This document shows, piece by piece, positions 22,743 through 34,948 of a stretch of DNA of 64,000 nucleotides. How positions within the stretch are numbered: the first letter of the stretch is position 1; every line of letters starts with the position of its first letter. Position numbers and translations under genes: made by a program. The notes beneath the pieces are model-generated. The model searched no databases. It saw only the letters and a list, made by a program, of their open reading frames with translations, and was not told where the DNA came from. The stretch comes from Hyalella azteca (taxonomy: Eukaryota > Arthropoda > Malacostraca > Amphipoda > Hyalellidae), in assembly GCF_000764305.2 (NCBI RefSeq), contig NW_025946507.1, positions 2,191 to 66,190 on the forward strand, in the 5' to 3' direction.

Positions 22743-24539
22743 TTTTAATACCTCTGTCTTTACAACGTCTATAAAGTTCAGATTTAAACATAGCCAAAAT
22801 TGTAACTCACCCGGCAAAACTACAGTGAAAAATGGCAGCGAATTTATGACGAATAAAATAACAGTTAGATTGAATAGTTTCTGCAAAGAAAAAATTATGT
22901 GTACCTAGAATTGATTAGTTATACCTAAAATTAATAATTTCTGCAAAGAACAAATTAAGTATAGCTAGAATTAATTAATTAAGTATACCTATAATTTAAA
23001 ATATATCTGCACAGCATAAATTATGTAATAATTGGACGAACAATCTTCTAAGAAGACCGGAAAGGAGTTTAAATTGGTGTAGTGCAATTAAACGCTGTTA
23101 TTGTTCCGCAAAAAGGAGAATTTTGGGCAAATTTGTCATTTTTAGATTTGTAAGAGAGAATAAGAAGGCCGAGTAAGACATGGACTTATTTAAAATAAAT
23201 TAATAAGCGTCGCAGCTTTATAAGAAAAATTAGCACTGCTTGGTATAAATATTTTATAAGCATAGTGTTTTTCAATTGAAAAAACGGTTTAATATTTAGA
23301 ATATTGTTGATATTTAATCTGAAATAACGAACTCCTTGATAAATTCTAGCTCTCAGATACCAGAGATAAAGGCATTGCACGGAAATTCAACAGGGGCTTA
23401 GCAAATCAATGTAAAAAAATAAAAAAAATTACGATTCTGTTACTCATAAGGAAAATTTTAAACAAAGAAATACACTTTGAAAGTTACACACTTCCCAAAA
23501 TTTCATAAAACCATCAATCTAGATTTAAATTCGAGATAATAATGTCAACATGATCACACTAAAAGACGGAAAACCAACTAACTTATATTCATTTCGCTTC
23601 ATAACGATGAACGGATTTTAGCAAGAAAAACTGCACACCTCTCTTCGCTAGCGCCGCAGGGTGACTGGAGTCTGGCGATGCAAGAGCTACGTTTTAGAAG
23701 CATTTCAATGGCGTATTTGCTATAAAAAGTTACCCTGGGAGTATCTTGATAATGTATTTTCATCAATCCGTCTTAATTATATTCGTTAACAGCAAATTTT
23801 CATTATGCAAATTAAACGCGAACAAAATTATTTCACAACAATTCAAAGGTTAAATTTCAGAAACATTTATTTTGGCCCTTATACTAGATTTTGATCACTT
23901 CTAAGGAACACCCTTGATTAAAATAATAAAAGACTCCTGATTATATGTATTTCAATACAATTACTGAATTGTACACAAAAAATAAAACAAACAAAAGTTT
24001 CACCTTGAAACTCACACATAACAAAAGAACAAATTCTCAAATGTGAGAAACTTCCGACTAAACTAATCTTGCTTCACAATATTATTTATATCAAAAATGT
24101 ATTCAGCAGAGAACATTATTTTGTTAACATCGTGAAAAAATAAATAATGTAAAAATACAACAGTACAGTGAAAATACAGAAGAAGCCTGACGTGCAATAA
24201 TAACTAAATTTGGCAGATCTACACAGAACTCAAAACAAAGTCAAATAGCAACATTTATTCCTAAGCCAGATTGGAAATAGATATATGAACTAAAGAGTAA
24301 CAGTTTCCCCTTTAACTGCGGTTAGTAGAAGTGATCAGCTGGAGTGAGGGAAGTGGAAGTAAGGGCTGGAGTGAGGCGGGGGGTGAGGGAAAGGGAAGTA
24401 AGGGCAGCGCGGCTTTAAGAGGCTGAGGCTGAATGAGGCTGAGGCGGCGCTGGCGGAACCCCACTGGCTGGGGAGGCCGGAAAGTGAGGGTAACAGGATG
24501 GGACGAGGAAAAGATGCGGGATGGGTCAGGAAGATAGTA
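22743..24539. other. No gene seen
   Basis: AT-rich DNA within block X. A GC- and G-rich stretch at about 24340-24500 precedes the purine minisatellite; no start codon with donor or acceptor context was found there. Confidence 0.4.
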
Positions 24540-24760
24540 TGTTAGGAAGAGGGATATATGAGGGTAGGGTGAAGGGAAATATGAGAGAGGGAAATGAAAT
24601 ATGAAGGGAAATGAGGGAAATATGAGAGTAGGGTGAAGGGAAAGAAGTCAGGAGAGGGAAATATGAGGGTAGGGTAAATGAAAGAAGTCGTGAGAGGGAT
24701 ATATGAGAGTAGGGTGAAGGGAAAGAGGTCAGAAGAAGGAAATATGAGGGTAGAGTCAAA
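24540..24760. repeat. Purine-rich minisatellite, ~41-bp unit, short allele
   Basis: Units around GGGAAATATGAGGGTAGGGT, about five copies. The counterpart at 29219-29705 has about twelve. Confidence 0.85.
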
Positions 24761-25015
24761 AGAAAGAGGTTATGACGAATAAAAGATTGGGGAGGGCGAG
24801 GGGTGAGAGATTGAGACGAGGGGAACACGAGAGTAGAGGAGAGTGAAAAACGATGTTTGGACGAAAGAATTCGTCGTTTAACTTTAGTCAATTCTAATTC
24901 TCTGAAAAGTTCCAATGAACTTCAAATTACAAAAATTAATTAAATGAAGCTGTGCAAAATTTTCTTATAACGGTGCCATTGCCTTGCCATCTGACTACAT
25001 CTGTCTGCTGATGAA

Positions 25016-25106
25016 CCACCGCCTGCCTGCTGATGAACCACCGCCTGCCTGCTGATGAACCACCGCCTGTCAGCTGATGAACCACCGCCTGCCAGCTGAT
25101 GAACCA
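25016..25106. repeat. 22-bp repeat (CTGATGAACCACCGCCTGCC)
   Basis: Four to five tandem copies. The matching place in the short block (about 29975-30000) has one or two. Confidence 0.8.
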
Positions 25107-25956
25107 CTATATCCGTGCAGTTCGTGAATCGCTAAGAACATTATATAGAATATATAATGTTCATTATATATTCCATACAACATTATATAGAACAATATAT
25201 ATAACATTATATAGAACATTATATAGAGTGCCTCTATGATCAAACGATCAAGAAGAAAAAGACGAATGTTCAAGCGCGTTGCTGATATAATTGTTGAAAC
25301 GGAGCTTGAATAGAAATGTAAATAAAAAATCTTCGCCATTGAAAATGGTACCGGCTAATCCTCGGCAAAATTGTAAAGGTACCAACCTTGCAACCTATTA
25401 CAATTTTTACAAATGCAAGGGAATGGTAGAAGCAGTTCGGCAAGTCCAGTTTGCAACCAGCGCTCCAATGTCCTGGGTTGTGCTTGAAAGTCAATGAATG
25501 TTTTGTGACTACGCCTAATTACTATAATTTCATGTACTTCAATCTTCAACTACCTGACCTATACAAGTATGAGGGTGAGAGACTATCGTAATGTAATGTA
25601 TCTATTTATTTATTATCCTTGTTTAGTTATTATTATTATTATTTTATCATAAATACTATTGATGAAATTAAATGAAGAATGCAATTTAGCAGCTCTCACC
25701 GGTAATGTCATCCCAATGTAATGTAATGTATCCATTTATTTATTTTCTTTGTTTAGTTATTATTATTATTATTTTATCATTCTTTCAATTATGATCAACA
25801 AGAATTTAAAAGCAAAGAAAACGTATGAGACGAGCAAGGTTGAATCGAATCAGAATGTACTATTAAGTTGACACTATTAGCAAAATAGGCTTATACATCA
25901 AATACTACTAAGATAGTCCTCCGGGAAGGATAAATTTTTTTTTTCATATCGGGCAG

Positions 25957-26014
25957 TGGTGGAGGTTTATTTCCTGAACGCCGACAACCAGTATGTTGAG
26001 GTCGAAGTTGGTCC
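25957..26014 (+). CDS. UPF0462 exon B (fragment copy)
   Basis: 58-nt exon between a CAG acceptor and GTAAGT donor. Reads VVEVYFLNADNQYVEVEVG, the same phases (1 in, 2 out) as 37896-37953 and 40934-40991. Essentially identical to 40934-40991. Confidence 0.7.
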
Positions 26015-26673
26015 GTAAGTTTCCATCACTGATCAAGTATACTTGAGTGATTGATTAAAAATTTCAATGAATGTTTTATCGCTATTAAATCCACGAAATC
26101 TTTGATTTAAAATGTCATATTGATATGCTAGAATATTTTCACTTGCCAGACTGACAAAATTGCCCGGCCTGCACTATGCTTTCGGCGTGTCAGCGTAGCA
26201 GTACTATTCACGTGGTCATATATTTTGAAGGATTCCAGGCAATAATTCAATGAGTTGTTTCTACGATATTATAGAACTGTATTTAAATATCTAGCATGTG
26301 TTTGCGCTCAGCCACGTGGCAGCTCACATAAAGTTATATAAGCCCACACATTGTTTTCCTTCTTGAAGGGAAAGAGTAGCTGAGTTTAATGTTGTGAGCG
26401 ATAATTCTGGAACCTGAAAAGCATTGCTTACGCTTGGGTACGGGGCAGTTCGCGAACTGTTTCTTAAACGCAAATTCGCTCCTCTTATAAATGAAGCAAT
26501 TTGATGATATTAGCCTAGCATTTGTAAAGCATTGCGTGCGTTAAGGTACAAAAGGGTACAAAAGACAGCGAATAACTTTTCTTTAAAGAACATTTTCTTT
26601 CTTAGTTTTCCAAGTTGAATGACGTAAGTTTATTTTATGATTTTATCATTAGTAAAGCAATACGTATGGATAG

Positions 26674-26824
26674 GTACGGACAGCACTGGGTGCTGCTGCT
26701 GTGGACACAAAATGATTTATATGACCAGCGGCGTCACTCCCTGCCACTGGACGTTACCACCAACATCACGCAGGACCGCTGGAGCGCCACCGCCAGAATA
26801 CCTGTTGATTACCTCCCACCAAAG
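26674..26824 (+). CDS. UPF0462 exon C (fragment copy)
   Basis: Complete version of the exon cut by the N gap at 41381. Acceptor GGATAG, donor AAG|GTAAAT. Reads YGQHWVLLLWTQNDLYDQRR, then SLPLDVTTNITQDRWSATAR and IPVDYLPPK. It supplies the probable missing end of domain 2's exon C. Confidence 0.7.
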
Positions 26825-26953
26825 GTAAATACCTGTTGATTACCTCCCACCAAAGGTAATACCTGTTAATTACCTCCCACCAAAGGTAAATACCTGTTGA
26901 TTACCTCCCACCAAAGGTAATACCTGTTAATTACCTCCCACCAAAGGTAATAC
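26804..26953. repeat. Minisatellite copying exon C tail plus donor
   Basis: Five units of 30-31 bases, GATTACCTCCCACCAAAGGT with flanks. Each unit contains the last exon bases and a GT donor. Reading through the first donor meets TGA after four codons. Confidence 0.85.
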
Positions 26954-26991
26954 CTGTCTCTTATACACATCTAGATGTGTATAAGAGACAG
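26954..26991. other. Nextera mate-pair junction
   Basis: Full 38-bp inverted mosaic-end pair. The sequence to the right (26992-27158) is a copy of 34178-34344, so this join is suspect. Confidence 0.97.
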
Positions 26992-27158
26992 GTGATAAGT
27001 ATTACGCTGATGTCCTCTGTTGGATATCAGAGTTCATTTTTAGAATTTATAACATTTAGTCACCGGGAGAAAATAAAAAACCTGTATGGCTATCAATTCT
27101 GAAAAGTTAACGGCAATGAGAAGACTTTTGAGGAGTTCAGTAATCTTCGCACATGGAT
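26992..27158. repeat. Copy of 34178-34344
   Basis: About 167 bases starting GTGATAAGTATTACGCTGAT, apparently identical to 34178-34344, then an N at 27159. Likely an assembly duplicate of the region just downstream of UPF0462 exon 1. Confidence 0.8.
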
Positions 27159-27159
27159 N

Positions 27160-27449
27160 TTACTGCACTGTTGTAAAAAATGGCTGCGGTAAATGACTCG
27201 AGAATACAACGAGAAACTCTGTCCGTAAAATGGCTGGTGTATCTAATCATCCTATACTTTGTATTAAAACTTAATCTGAATTAAATCACATCATTTATCC
27301 GTTTTTTTTATTATTGCGTTTCGAAACCAATTCCAGCCTTTTTAGTTTATGCAGTGATCGAAAGACACATAGGGGGCTCTTATATAACTACTTAATTCTT
27401 ACTTCGCTAATCATTCTTCTTGACTAAATGGTTCATACGGTAACCATTC
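27160..27449. repeat. Dispersed repeat, related to 47536-47830
   Basis: Shares CTTTGTATTAAAACTTAATC and about 200 further bases with 47536-47830 at roughly 90% identity by eye. Unclassified. Confidence 0.65.
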
Positions 27450-27487
27450 CTGTCTCTTATACACATCTAGATGTGTATAAGAGACAG
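27450..27487. other. Nextera mate-pair junction
   Basis: Full 38-bp inverted mosaic-end pair; the sequence to the right matches 41635 onward. Confidence 0.97.
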
Positions 27488-27991
27488 CTGTATAGTGTAC
27501 TGTATGTTGCGTACTGTATATTATACAGCTAGTGTTTCCTCGAGCTATACAGTGTCAGGTGCACTATGTACTTTTTGTGCGTGTACTGAGTCAGTTGCGT
27601 GTCGATATAGTTTTTGAAGCGTTAACATATTTAACATTTGCTGGTATTATACTCGTTGCTAGTACGTTATCCGTTGCTAGTAGTTGCCACGACGCTGCCA
27701 GTTGTTTAGTTGTGACTGGTAATCGCAAGGTTGCAGGCCCCTTCTTACAATACCTTTACAGAGATCAGGCTCGGATATGTGTTTGACACATGGCTTAAAT
27801 CCAATTATGAATGAACCTTTTTTACAGAATCACCAATTACTCTCACGTTTATTTTCATTTCAGCCATTGAAAAATGAGATGCATACATTATAAATTATCT
27901 ATATGTGTTATATGTAGACAGTATATTGTCTATGTGTGTTATATTATATATATAGATAATATATATATTGTCTATATGTGTTGTATTTCAG

Positions 27992-28070
27992 CCACGCTCT
28001 CCGCTACTTCAAATCCTTCGACATGAACTCCATCGTGCCCGGGCAGAGCGACCGCCCCATGTCCCAGCTA
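27992..28070 (+). CDS. UPF0462 exon F (fragment copy, truncated)
   Basis: After TTGTATTTCAG, one completing base then HALRYFKSFDMNSIVPGQSD and RPMSQL. Homologous to 39207-39305 and 46703 onward. The exon loses its 3' end where block X' begins at about 28076. It is probably the exon F of domain 2, which is otherwise absent from 41.5-42.3 kb. Confidence 0.6.
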
Positions 28071-29180
28071 GACCAGTCTCACTTATTTCTCTGGGTGTGT
28101 ATTGATCTGATGATTATTTTTAGACTTCGACGTCTCCAAGAGAGCGACGAGGACTTGAATGAGTTCCGCTGCGAGACTCGCTGAGAACTTGACGGAAACT
28201 TGAGCAACTTGGCCGCGAGATTGTCGTGAACTTTAGAAGTAGGGCATTTTTGATGGCTTTTTTGATCAAGAATGAGCATCAGAGAGAATAACTCTTGATT
28301 TTTTTTCAAGAATGAGCATCAGAGAGAATAACTTTCGATTTTTTTTTTTCAAAAGTATAGGAAGTTATTCAGTGTTTTGGAACAGTATTAAAAAGGCAAT
28401 GAAATTGTCTTTAAAAATTACAATAAAATTATCCATAAACTATAAGAAAATTCCTTTAAATCCAGAATATACACAATAGAAGTTTAGAGAAGACCTTCAT
28501 GTGCTACATACTGGCCAAAAATAACTTGCTAAGCTTCCCTCGGATAATGAGGGACGACACTGAGGAATATAAAGCGCTTAAAGCCATCTATTTATACGAG
28601 AGATTAGGGATAAGCAGGGATGATCTTCCCCATATGGACGACCCTCCCCATGGAGACGTCTTTCCCCATATGGAGACGACCCTCCCCATGGGGACAACCC
28701 TCCCATGACCCAAATCCCTCGCGGCCTCATGGTCCCGGGCTGAGTGGGAGGGACCGAGTTTCACGACCGTGCTCCCATTTCCCTTCACACGTCCATGCAA
28801 GTCGGAATTTTAATTTAGTGACTTAAAGGCCAATAAGTGAGTGGAATAATAGTAAGTGAGTCATATGCTAATAACTCAGTCAAATAATAAGTGAGTCAAA
28901 TGCTCGAGCGTCTTTGTGCGCTGATGGTTGCTAGTCTTTGTGCGCTTTGTACTGTAATGGCTAGAATCATCTGTCATTTGCACACAAACTATCGATGATT
29001 TTTCCTTCATTGCTAAAAAAAAGTTCAAATTAACGTTTTTAGAATGAAATATTTGGAGCTTCACACAAAAATATCTATCTCTCCAAACTGGATATTCTGT
29101 TAAATTACGCCTAATAACAGAGTTATTCAAATATCACCATACCTCTGTCTTTACAACGTCTATAAAGTTCAGATTTAAAC

Positions 29181-29218
29181 CTGTCTCTTATACACATCTA
29201 GATGTGTATAAGAGACAG
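29181..29218. other. Nextera mate-pair junction
   Basis: Full 38-bp inverted mosaic-end pair between a copy of 22749-22790 and the purine minisatellite. Confidence 0.97.
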
Positions 29219-29705
29219 GGAAAGAGGTCAGGAGAGGGAAATGTGAGGGTAGGGTGAAGGGCAAGAGGTCAGGAGAGGGAAATATGAGGGTAGGGTGAAG
29301 GGAAAGAGGTCAGGAGAGGGAAATGTGAGGGTAGGGTGAAGGGAAAGAGGTCAGGAGAAGGAAATATGAGGGTAGGGTGAAGGGAAAGAGGTCAGGAGAG
29401 GGAAATGTGAGGGTAGGGTGAAGGGCAAGAGGTCAGGAGAGGGAAATATGAGGGTAGGGTGAAGGGAAAGAGGTCAGGAGAGGGAAATGTGAGGGTAGGG
29501 TGAAGGGAAAGAGGTCAGGAGAAGGAAATATGAGGGTAGGGTGAAGGGAAAGAGGTCAGGTGAGGGAAATGTGAGGGTAGGGTGAAGGGCAAGAGGTCAG
29601 GAGAGGGAAATATGAGGATAGGGTAAAGGGAAAGAGGTCAGGAGAGGGAAATATGAGGGTAAAGTGAAGGGAAAAAGGTCAGGAGAGGGAAATATGAGGG
29701 TAGAG
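29219..29705. repeat. Purine-rich minisatellite, ~41-bp unit, long allele
   Basis: About twelve units around GGGAAATATGAGGGTAGGGT and AAAGAGGTCAGGAGA, with higher-order alternation of AATGTGAG and AATATGAG units. Confidence 0.9.
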
Positions 29706-30295
29706 TCAAAGGAAAGAGGTTATGACGAATAAAAGATTGAGGAGGGCGAGGGGTGAGAGATTGAGACGAGGGGAAACACGAGGGTAGAGGAGAGTGAAAA
29801 ACGATGTTTGGACAAGGGAATGACGAGATTTGAACGAAGAAATTCGTCGTTCTTTAATTTCAGTTAATCCTATTTCTCTGTGAAGCTTCAATAAACTTCA
29901 AATTATAAAATTGAATTCCATGAAGCTATTCAACAATTTCCTAGAACTTTGCCATTGGCCTCGCCATCTGACTAAACCACCGCCTGTCAGCTGACTAACC
30001 ACTATATTCGTGCAGCTCGTGACTCGCTAGGAACATTATATAGAGTGCCTCTATGATCAAACAATCAAGAAGAAAAATATGAATGTTCAAGCGCGTTGTT
30101 GATATAATTGTTGAAACGGCGCATGAGTAGAAATGAAAAAAAATCCTCCGCACTGAAGCACACCCATTACAATTTTTACGAATGTAAGGTTATGGTTGAA
30201 GCAATCCTGCAAGTCCAGAATTATGCTTGAAAGTCAATGAATGTTTTGTGACTACGCCTAATTACTATAATTTCATGTACTTCAATCTTCAACTG

Positions 30296-31317
30296 AATTA
30301 ATTTGGTTGGTAAATCTATTCCATTCGTTTGGTATTACAAAATAAACATGTGCCTTCCATTCAGGTACTTGATCGTGTGTTGCTACGATGTTAGACACGG
30401 AAATCATTTAATCACGTATAACTAAAAGTAGCACTCAAGTTAGATTCATGCAAAATTCTGGTTCTCAGTATTGTTCTTAATAATTATCATAATAACATGA
30501 CAACTGTATCTCTTTATTGTTAAACGGGTAGCATAAATTGCATATATTCGATGCAAAACTCATGATGGTTAACATCTTTAATTTCTTAAGCCCAGCATAT
30601 CTAAGAGAAAAAGAGGTTGATAATACGTTTTAAATGACGTCCTCTTCCGATGAACGTCATTGTCGATCTGCACGCCTAACTCTGCATAAGTGTCGTCCGT
30701 GTCTCCAGCCTATCACATTAACATCGAGCTAAGCATTATTCTTCTTAGGTTTTTACCTTTACCACTCTCAGAGGAATGAGTGAGTTTTTGTCCAAACAAT
30801 AAAATCTTTCTGCTCATGTATGGGTCATTCTAACTTAATTTGGCTCGAAAAAAAGAACGTTTCAGTACGCTCTTTTCACATGCTGTATGTAAGAAAGTGT
30901 ATCAATATTACACATTATTTTTATTTAATGTATGATCCATCATCGATTTCTGTACCGTTCTTCTATTAGAACTAGAAAGTTTGAGTGATCCTTGCATAAG
31001 ATTGTTACTTTACCTGCATTCTTCTTAATTTGGCTAATGGTGGCGTCAACTCCAATTTTTTCCAGCACAAATCTTCTTAACCATTCTTCTGTGTTCATTA
31101 TCAACAGTTGGAATAAAACAATATAAGTTCCGCACAATTCACATAATTTTCAAATAATTTTATGTCTGCAATTAATGAAAGTCCAACACAAACATTGCAT
31201 GACTAATAGAAGGATCTGCCTAAAATATTCTCTCTGTTACCGTGATATCGTTCTTTAAAATTCTGTTACCGTATCGCCTGCCCTAGATAGTCTCTCTGTG
31301 CTATCGTGATGAGAAAT
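30296..31317. other. No gene seen
   Basis: AT-rich sequence without repeats or exons that I can support. A 65-codon minus-strand ORF at 30940-31137 lacks splice context. Confidence 0.45.
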
Positions 31318-31850
31318 GAACCTTTATCAAAGGTTTTTTATGAACCCTTTCTACTGAACTCATGTCATGAGGTTCTTTGAACCCTTTGTACTGAACTCTT
31401 GTCATGAGGTTCTTTGAACCCTTTGTACTGAACTCTTGTCATGAGGTTCTATGAACTATTTCTACTGAACCTTTGTCAAAGGTTTTTATGAACCCTTTGT
31501 ACTGAACTCTTGCCATGTGGTTCTATGAACTATTTCTACTGAACTCTTGTCATGAGGTTCTATGAACCCTTTGTACTGAACTCTTGTCATGAGGTTCTAT
31601 GAACTATTTCTACTGAACTCTTGTCATGAGGTTCTATGAACCCTTTGTACTGAACTCTTGTCATGAGGTTCTATGAACTATTTATACGGAACTCTTGTCA
31701 TGAGGTTCTATGAACTATTTATACGGAACTCTTGTCATGAGGTTCTATGAACTATTTCTACTGAANCCATTGTGCTGAACCCGTTGTCTGAGGTTTTATA
31801 ACCCCTTTGTGCTGAACCCTGGTCATGAGGTTTTATGAACCCTCTGTTAT
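31318..31850. repeat. Minisatellite, ~37-bp unit
   Basis: About 13 units of GAACTCTTGTCATGAGGTTC plus TATGAACTATTTCTACT variants. An N at 31766 interrupts it. Confidence 0.9.
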
Positions 31851-32369
31851 AGAGCCACGAAGTAAACAAAGGCAGCCCGATAAGCCTGAGTAAACTTCCT
31901 TCTCTTGGAATCAGAATAATTTAATAGATTATATTCGCTGTTCATTTCCACTAAATAATAAAGCTTTGCACTAGAAAGTTGTAGCGAAATTAATAGACAT
32001 ATTAATCAGTGGTATAGAGCTATAGATATATATAAATATGTAATTATGTAATTTTTCCTATTCCTATATTTATATTTATATTATCTCTATATTTATAGAG
32101 ATAAGATTAGGAGTTATCACAATACCAGACCGAAGTATATGATTCGTATGGGAAAATTACATGAATTTTTGTGACATGATTTGAAGAATTTACAGACAAC
32201 CTTTCAGATAATTAAATTAATGTAAATGTTAATATTCGTGTATATTGGGAAAAATCGGTAACAAGGTTATGAAAAATGTAATAGTGCTTTTCTGTAGGTG
32301 AAGAAATTGATATTGATTTATCTTTATTTAGACCCCGTAGGTTGTTGTATCAAGGTGCTAAATTCAAGG

Positions 32370-33283
32370 CTTTTGAATATTTTTTCTAAAATTCGAGCTT
32401 ATTCATAGGTAGCGAAATAATTACAATGAAGGTTAGAAATAAATGTGAATATTCGATTTCCTTTCCCGAGACTTTTCAGTTTCGAAGAAAATACATTCCA
32501 GGGATAACTATAGAGTAAGACTGAACGTTCCCCTTGAGATAGTCAAGATATTAACATAAAATAACATAATATAGTGATATCGGTGCTTAAGAGTGGGCCT
32601 GATGTGGCCTGTCGCCGATTCTTGTACTTTTCGGACTTGTTCACAGAAGATCTAAAATCGTGTCATTTGACCGGATCATTTCAAGACTGACGATATTTTG
32701 AAATTCATCGTCAACATAACTCATTGTAATAACCATAAGCAGAACTATATAAACTTTCCTAAACGTACCGTATAACATCCTCAGATGTAGTAATACTCTA
32801 TGTTACCTTCACGACCTAGCTTTTGAATATTTTTTCTAAAATTCGAGCTTATTCATAGGTAGCGAAATAATTACAATGAAGGTTACAAATAAATGGACAT
32901 TTTCGTTTTTATTTCCCGAGACTTTTCTACGTTTCAAAGAAAATGTATTCCTGGGATAACTATACAGTAAGGCTGACGCTCCTCTTGCGATAGTCAAGAT
33001 ATTAACCTAACATAACATAACATAACATAGTGATGTCAGCGCTGAAGAGTAGGCCTGATGTGGCCTGTCACCGATTCTTTTACTTTTCGGATTTGTTCAC
33101 AGAAGATCTAAAATCGTGTCATTTGACCGGATCTTTTCAAGACTGACGATAGTTTGAAATTCATCGTCAATATAACTCATTGTAATATGTTATAATAACC
33201 ATGAGCAGAACTATATAAACTTTCCTTAACGTATAACATCCTCAGATGTAGTAATACTCTATGTTACCTTCACGACCTTCTAC
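32370..33283. repeat. Tandem duplication, two ~450-bp copies
   Basis: GCTTTTGAATATTTTTTCTA begins both 32370-32817 and 32818-33283. The copies differ by scattered substitutions and short indels, so this looks like a real older duplication. It lies just 5' of the UPF0462 start exon, and each copy contains a TATATAAA-like word (about 32745 and 33211). Confidence 0.85.
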
Positions 33284-33487
33284 CATTCACGACGCGCTTT
33301 GTAAGAACTTGAAAACATGTCCGCAGGCGCGGTAATCACACATGATTATAACTCGAGAGCGTCCATGGGAGTTAGGATCTTCTTATCAGCTCACAGGCAC
33401 ATGTCACATACTCGGGCAGTTGCTTCAGTTACACCTCACTGATCTGTTGTAGCATTTGCTTCTGGGCTCTTCACCGAGGCTTGTATC

Positions 33488-33501
33488 ATGAGTACATCAA
33501 G
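33488..33501 (+). CDS. UPF0462 gene, start exon (coding part)
   Basis: ATG AGT ACA TCA AG followed by a GTAAAA donor: 14 coding bases, MSTS plus two bases. The two spare bases join the single base opening the exon at 35578 (AG|A = Arg), giving MSTSRWRTEQAYVTTLLWML, a classic n-region into h-region. The 5'-UTR and promoter should lie in 33290-33487, a less AT-rich stretch. The exon is short, so support rests on phase match and the signal peptide it completes. Confidence 0.5.
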
Positions 33502-33874
33502 GTAAAAAACTTTTACTTTTAAAATTTAATTATTCTCTCAATTGCTTCATGCATTGTCTGCAACTTTGCGTTAGTGTTCAAAATCGATTTCAGATCGATT
33601 GGAGAGGTAGAAGTGTGTTAAATATCGATTATAAGATTTGTAGCAGACAAACAAACAACAAGAAGTGATGTTAAAGAGATGTGTTGTTATAAAAAGATTT
33701 TCGTTTGACTTCTCACTGTTAAATTTGTCATATAATTAAAATTTGTGTAAATTAATTCTTTTTTGAGCCAGGTGAGTAGGAATCTATAGTGAGAGGGAGA
33801 AAGGGGGGAGGGCTTAACTATTTACTATTAGTACTTTGGGGTAACTACCTCAGCATACGAGTGGTTAGGTGTCT

Positions 33875-34022
33875 TTTTAGCGCATTTTCTCATTTATGAA
33901 AAAATGCACTATTGTGCTCGCCATGTCCGCCTGTCTGTCCGTCCGTCTGCGGAAATGAATGCGCTATCTGAAAAAATGCTCTCTCTGTCACTCACTGCAG
34001 TGAGTACTGAGTTATATTTTTT
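33875..34022 (+). mobile_element. Tetranucleotide-core hairpin element, copy 2
   Basis: In the intron after the start exon. AGCGCATTTTCTCATTTATG at the left, a short (CCGT/CTGT) core, then the palindrome ACTCACTGCAGTGAGT and ACTGAGTTATATTTTTT at the right. Confidence 0.75.
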
Positions 34023-34948
34023 AAGTTACCGTAATGAGTTACAAAAAATCACCATTTACAATTGTTGGAGTTGTTGCGGAGTGCATTTTTTACGAATGCG
34101 TTGAACATAGTATAACGACAGAAAATGCAAGACGACAGATTTTTCAAAGTAAGCACTATCGCATATGATCACAAATAGTGATAAGTATTACGCTGATGTC
34201 CTCTGTTGGATATCAGAGTTCATTTTTAGAATTTATAACATTTAGTCACCGGGAGAAAATAAAAAACCTGTATGGCTATCAATTCTGAAAAGTTAACGGC
34301 AATGAGAAGACTTTTGAGGAGTTCAGTAATCTTCGCACATGGATTCGGGAGCAGCGGAGGAAAAATTTTTTAAAACATATCTTGATTTATTGACAAATAG
34401 TAAATTAAAAAATACGCTAATGCTAATTTTGATTACATTTATTGAAATCCACTTACATAGAAACTAGAAATTAAAATGAGATGAACATTTGAAATTCTAC
34501 GTCAGTTTTCATAAGGATCTCTTGTCAGTAAATATATTTAACAGCGAGGGGCGATTTATAATAAATAGGTGATTACAATGACATATTATTTTCTGCAATT
34601 GGATAATTGTTCAGCACTAGGCCTGAAAACAATATCCGGACTTCCCATTATCGGATATTAAAAAATAATGAATAAAAAATATATTCAAATCAGGGCATAT
34701 ACGATGTATTCCATTTATAGTCACGAGATAATTTTAAATGAAGCAACGGACTTTAATTGGAAGAAATTCGCTGCAAGTTCAGTTGGCTTTGGAATGAGCT
34801 TTAATGTACACCTAAAAAATAATGGTGAACGAAATGCCTTCAGGAAAAAAACATACAGTAAACGACACGAAAAGTTCAAATACCGTTCTATATTTAAAAT
34901 AATTCTGTGAAGTGATTCATACACATGAGTTTCATACAGATAAAAAAA

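Larger units (their letters stand above)
20674..25550. repeat. Repeat block X (long copy)
   Basis: Collinear segments of this block reappear in shortened form at 28076-30295: 20674-20990, 21380-21690, parts of 22230-22540, 22749-22790 and 24540-25550 match in the same order. Its right edge changes abruptly at 25550/25551 into a fragment of the UPF0462 gene. It contains no supported gene; ORFs at 21381-21590 and neighbours are repeat-borne. Confidence 0.7.
25551..28075 (+). pseudogene. Duplicated fragment of UPF0462 gene (allele or copy of domain 2)
   Basis: Starts mid-exon (CCTGACCTATACAAGTATGA, then the donor) with no 5' part of that exon, and carries exons B (25957-26014), C (26674-26824) and F (27992-28070). 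From 25551 to about 27780 it tracks 40213-41945, with small differences. Two mate-pair junctions and an N fall inside. It is either a second haplotype placed here by the assembler or a genuine partial duplication; flanks are the two copies of block X. Confidence 0.65.
28076..30295. repeat. Repeat block X' (short copy)
   Basis: Shortened collinear copy of 20674-25550. The left edge begins AGTCTCACTTATTTCTCTGG. The right end follows block X to TTCAATCTTCAACT and then continues into unrelated sequence, whereas block X continues into the UPF0462 fragment. Confidence 0.7.

Noticed and set aside
31318..31850. CRISPR-like direct repeats
   Set aside because: Units are contiguous and variable without unique spacers; this is a eukaryotic minisatellite.
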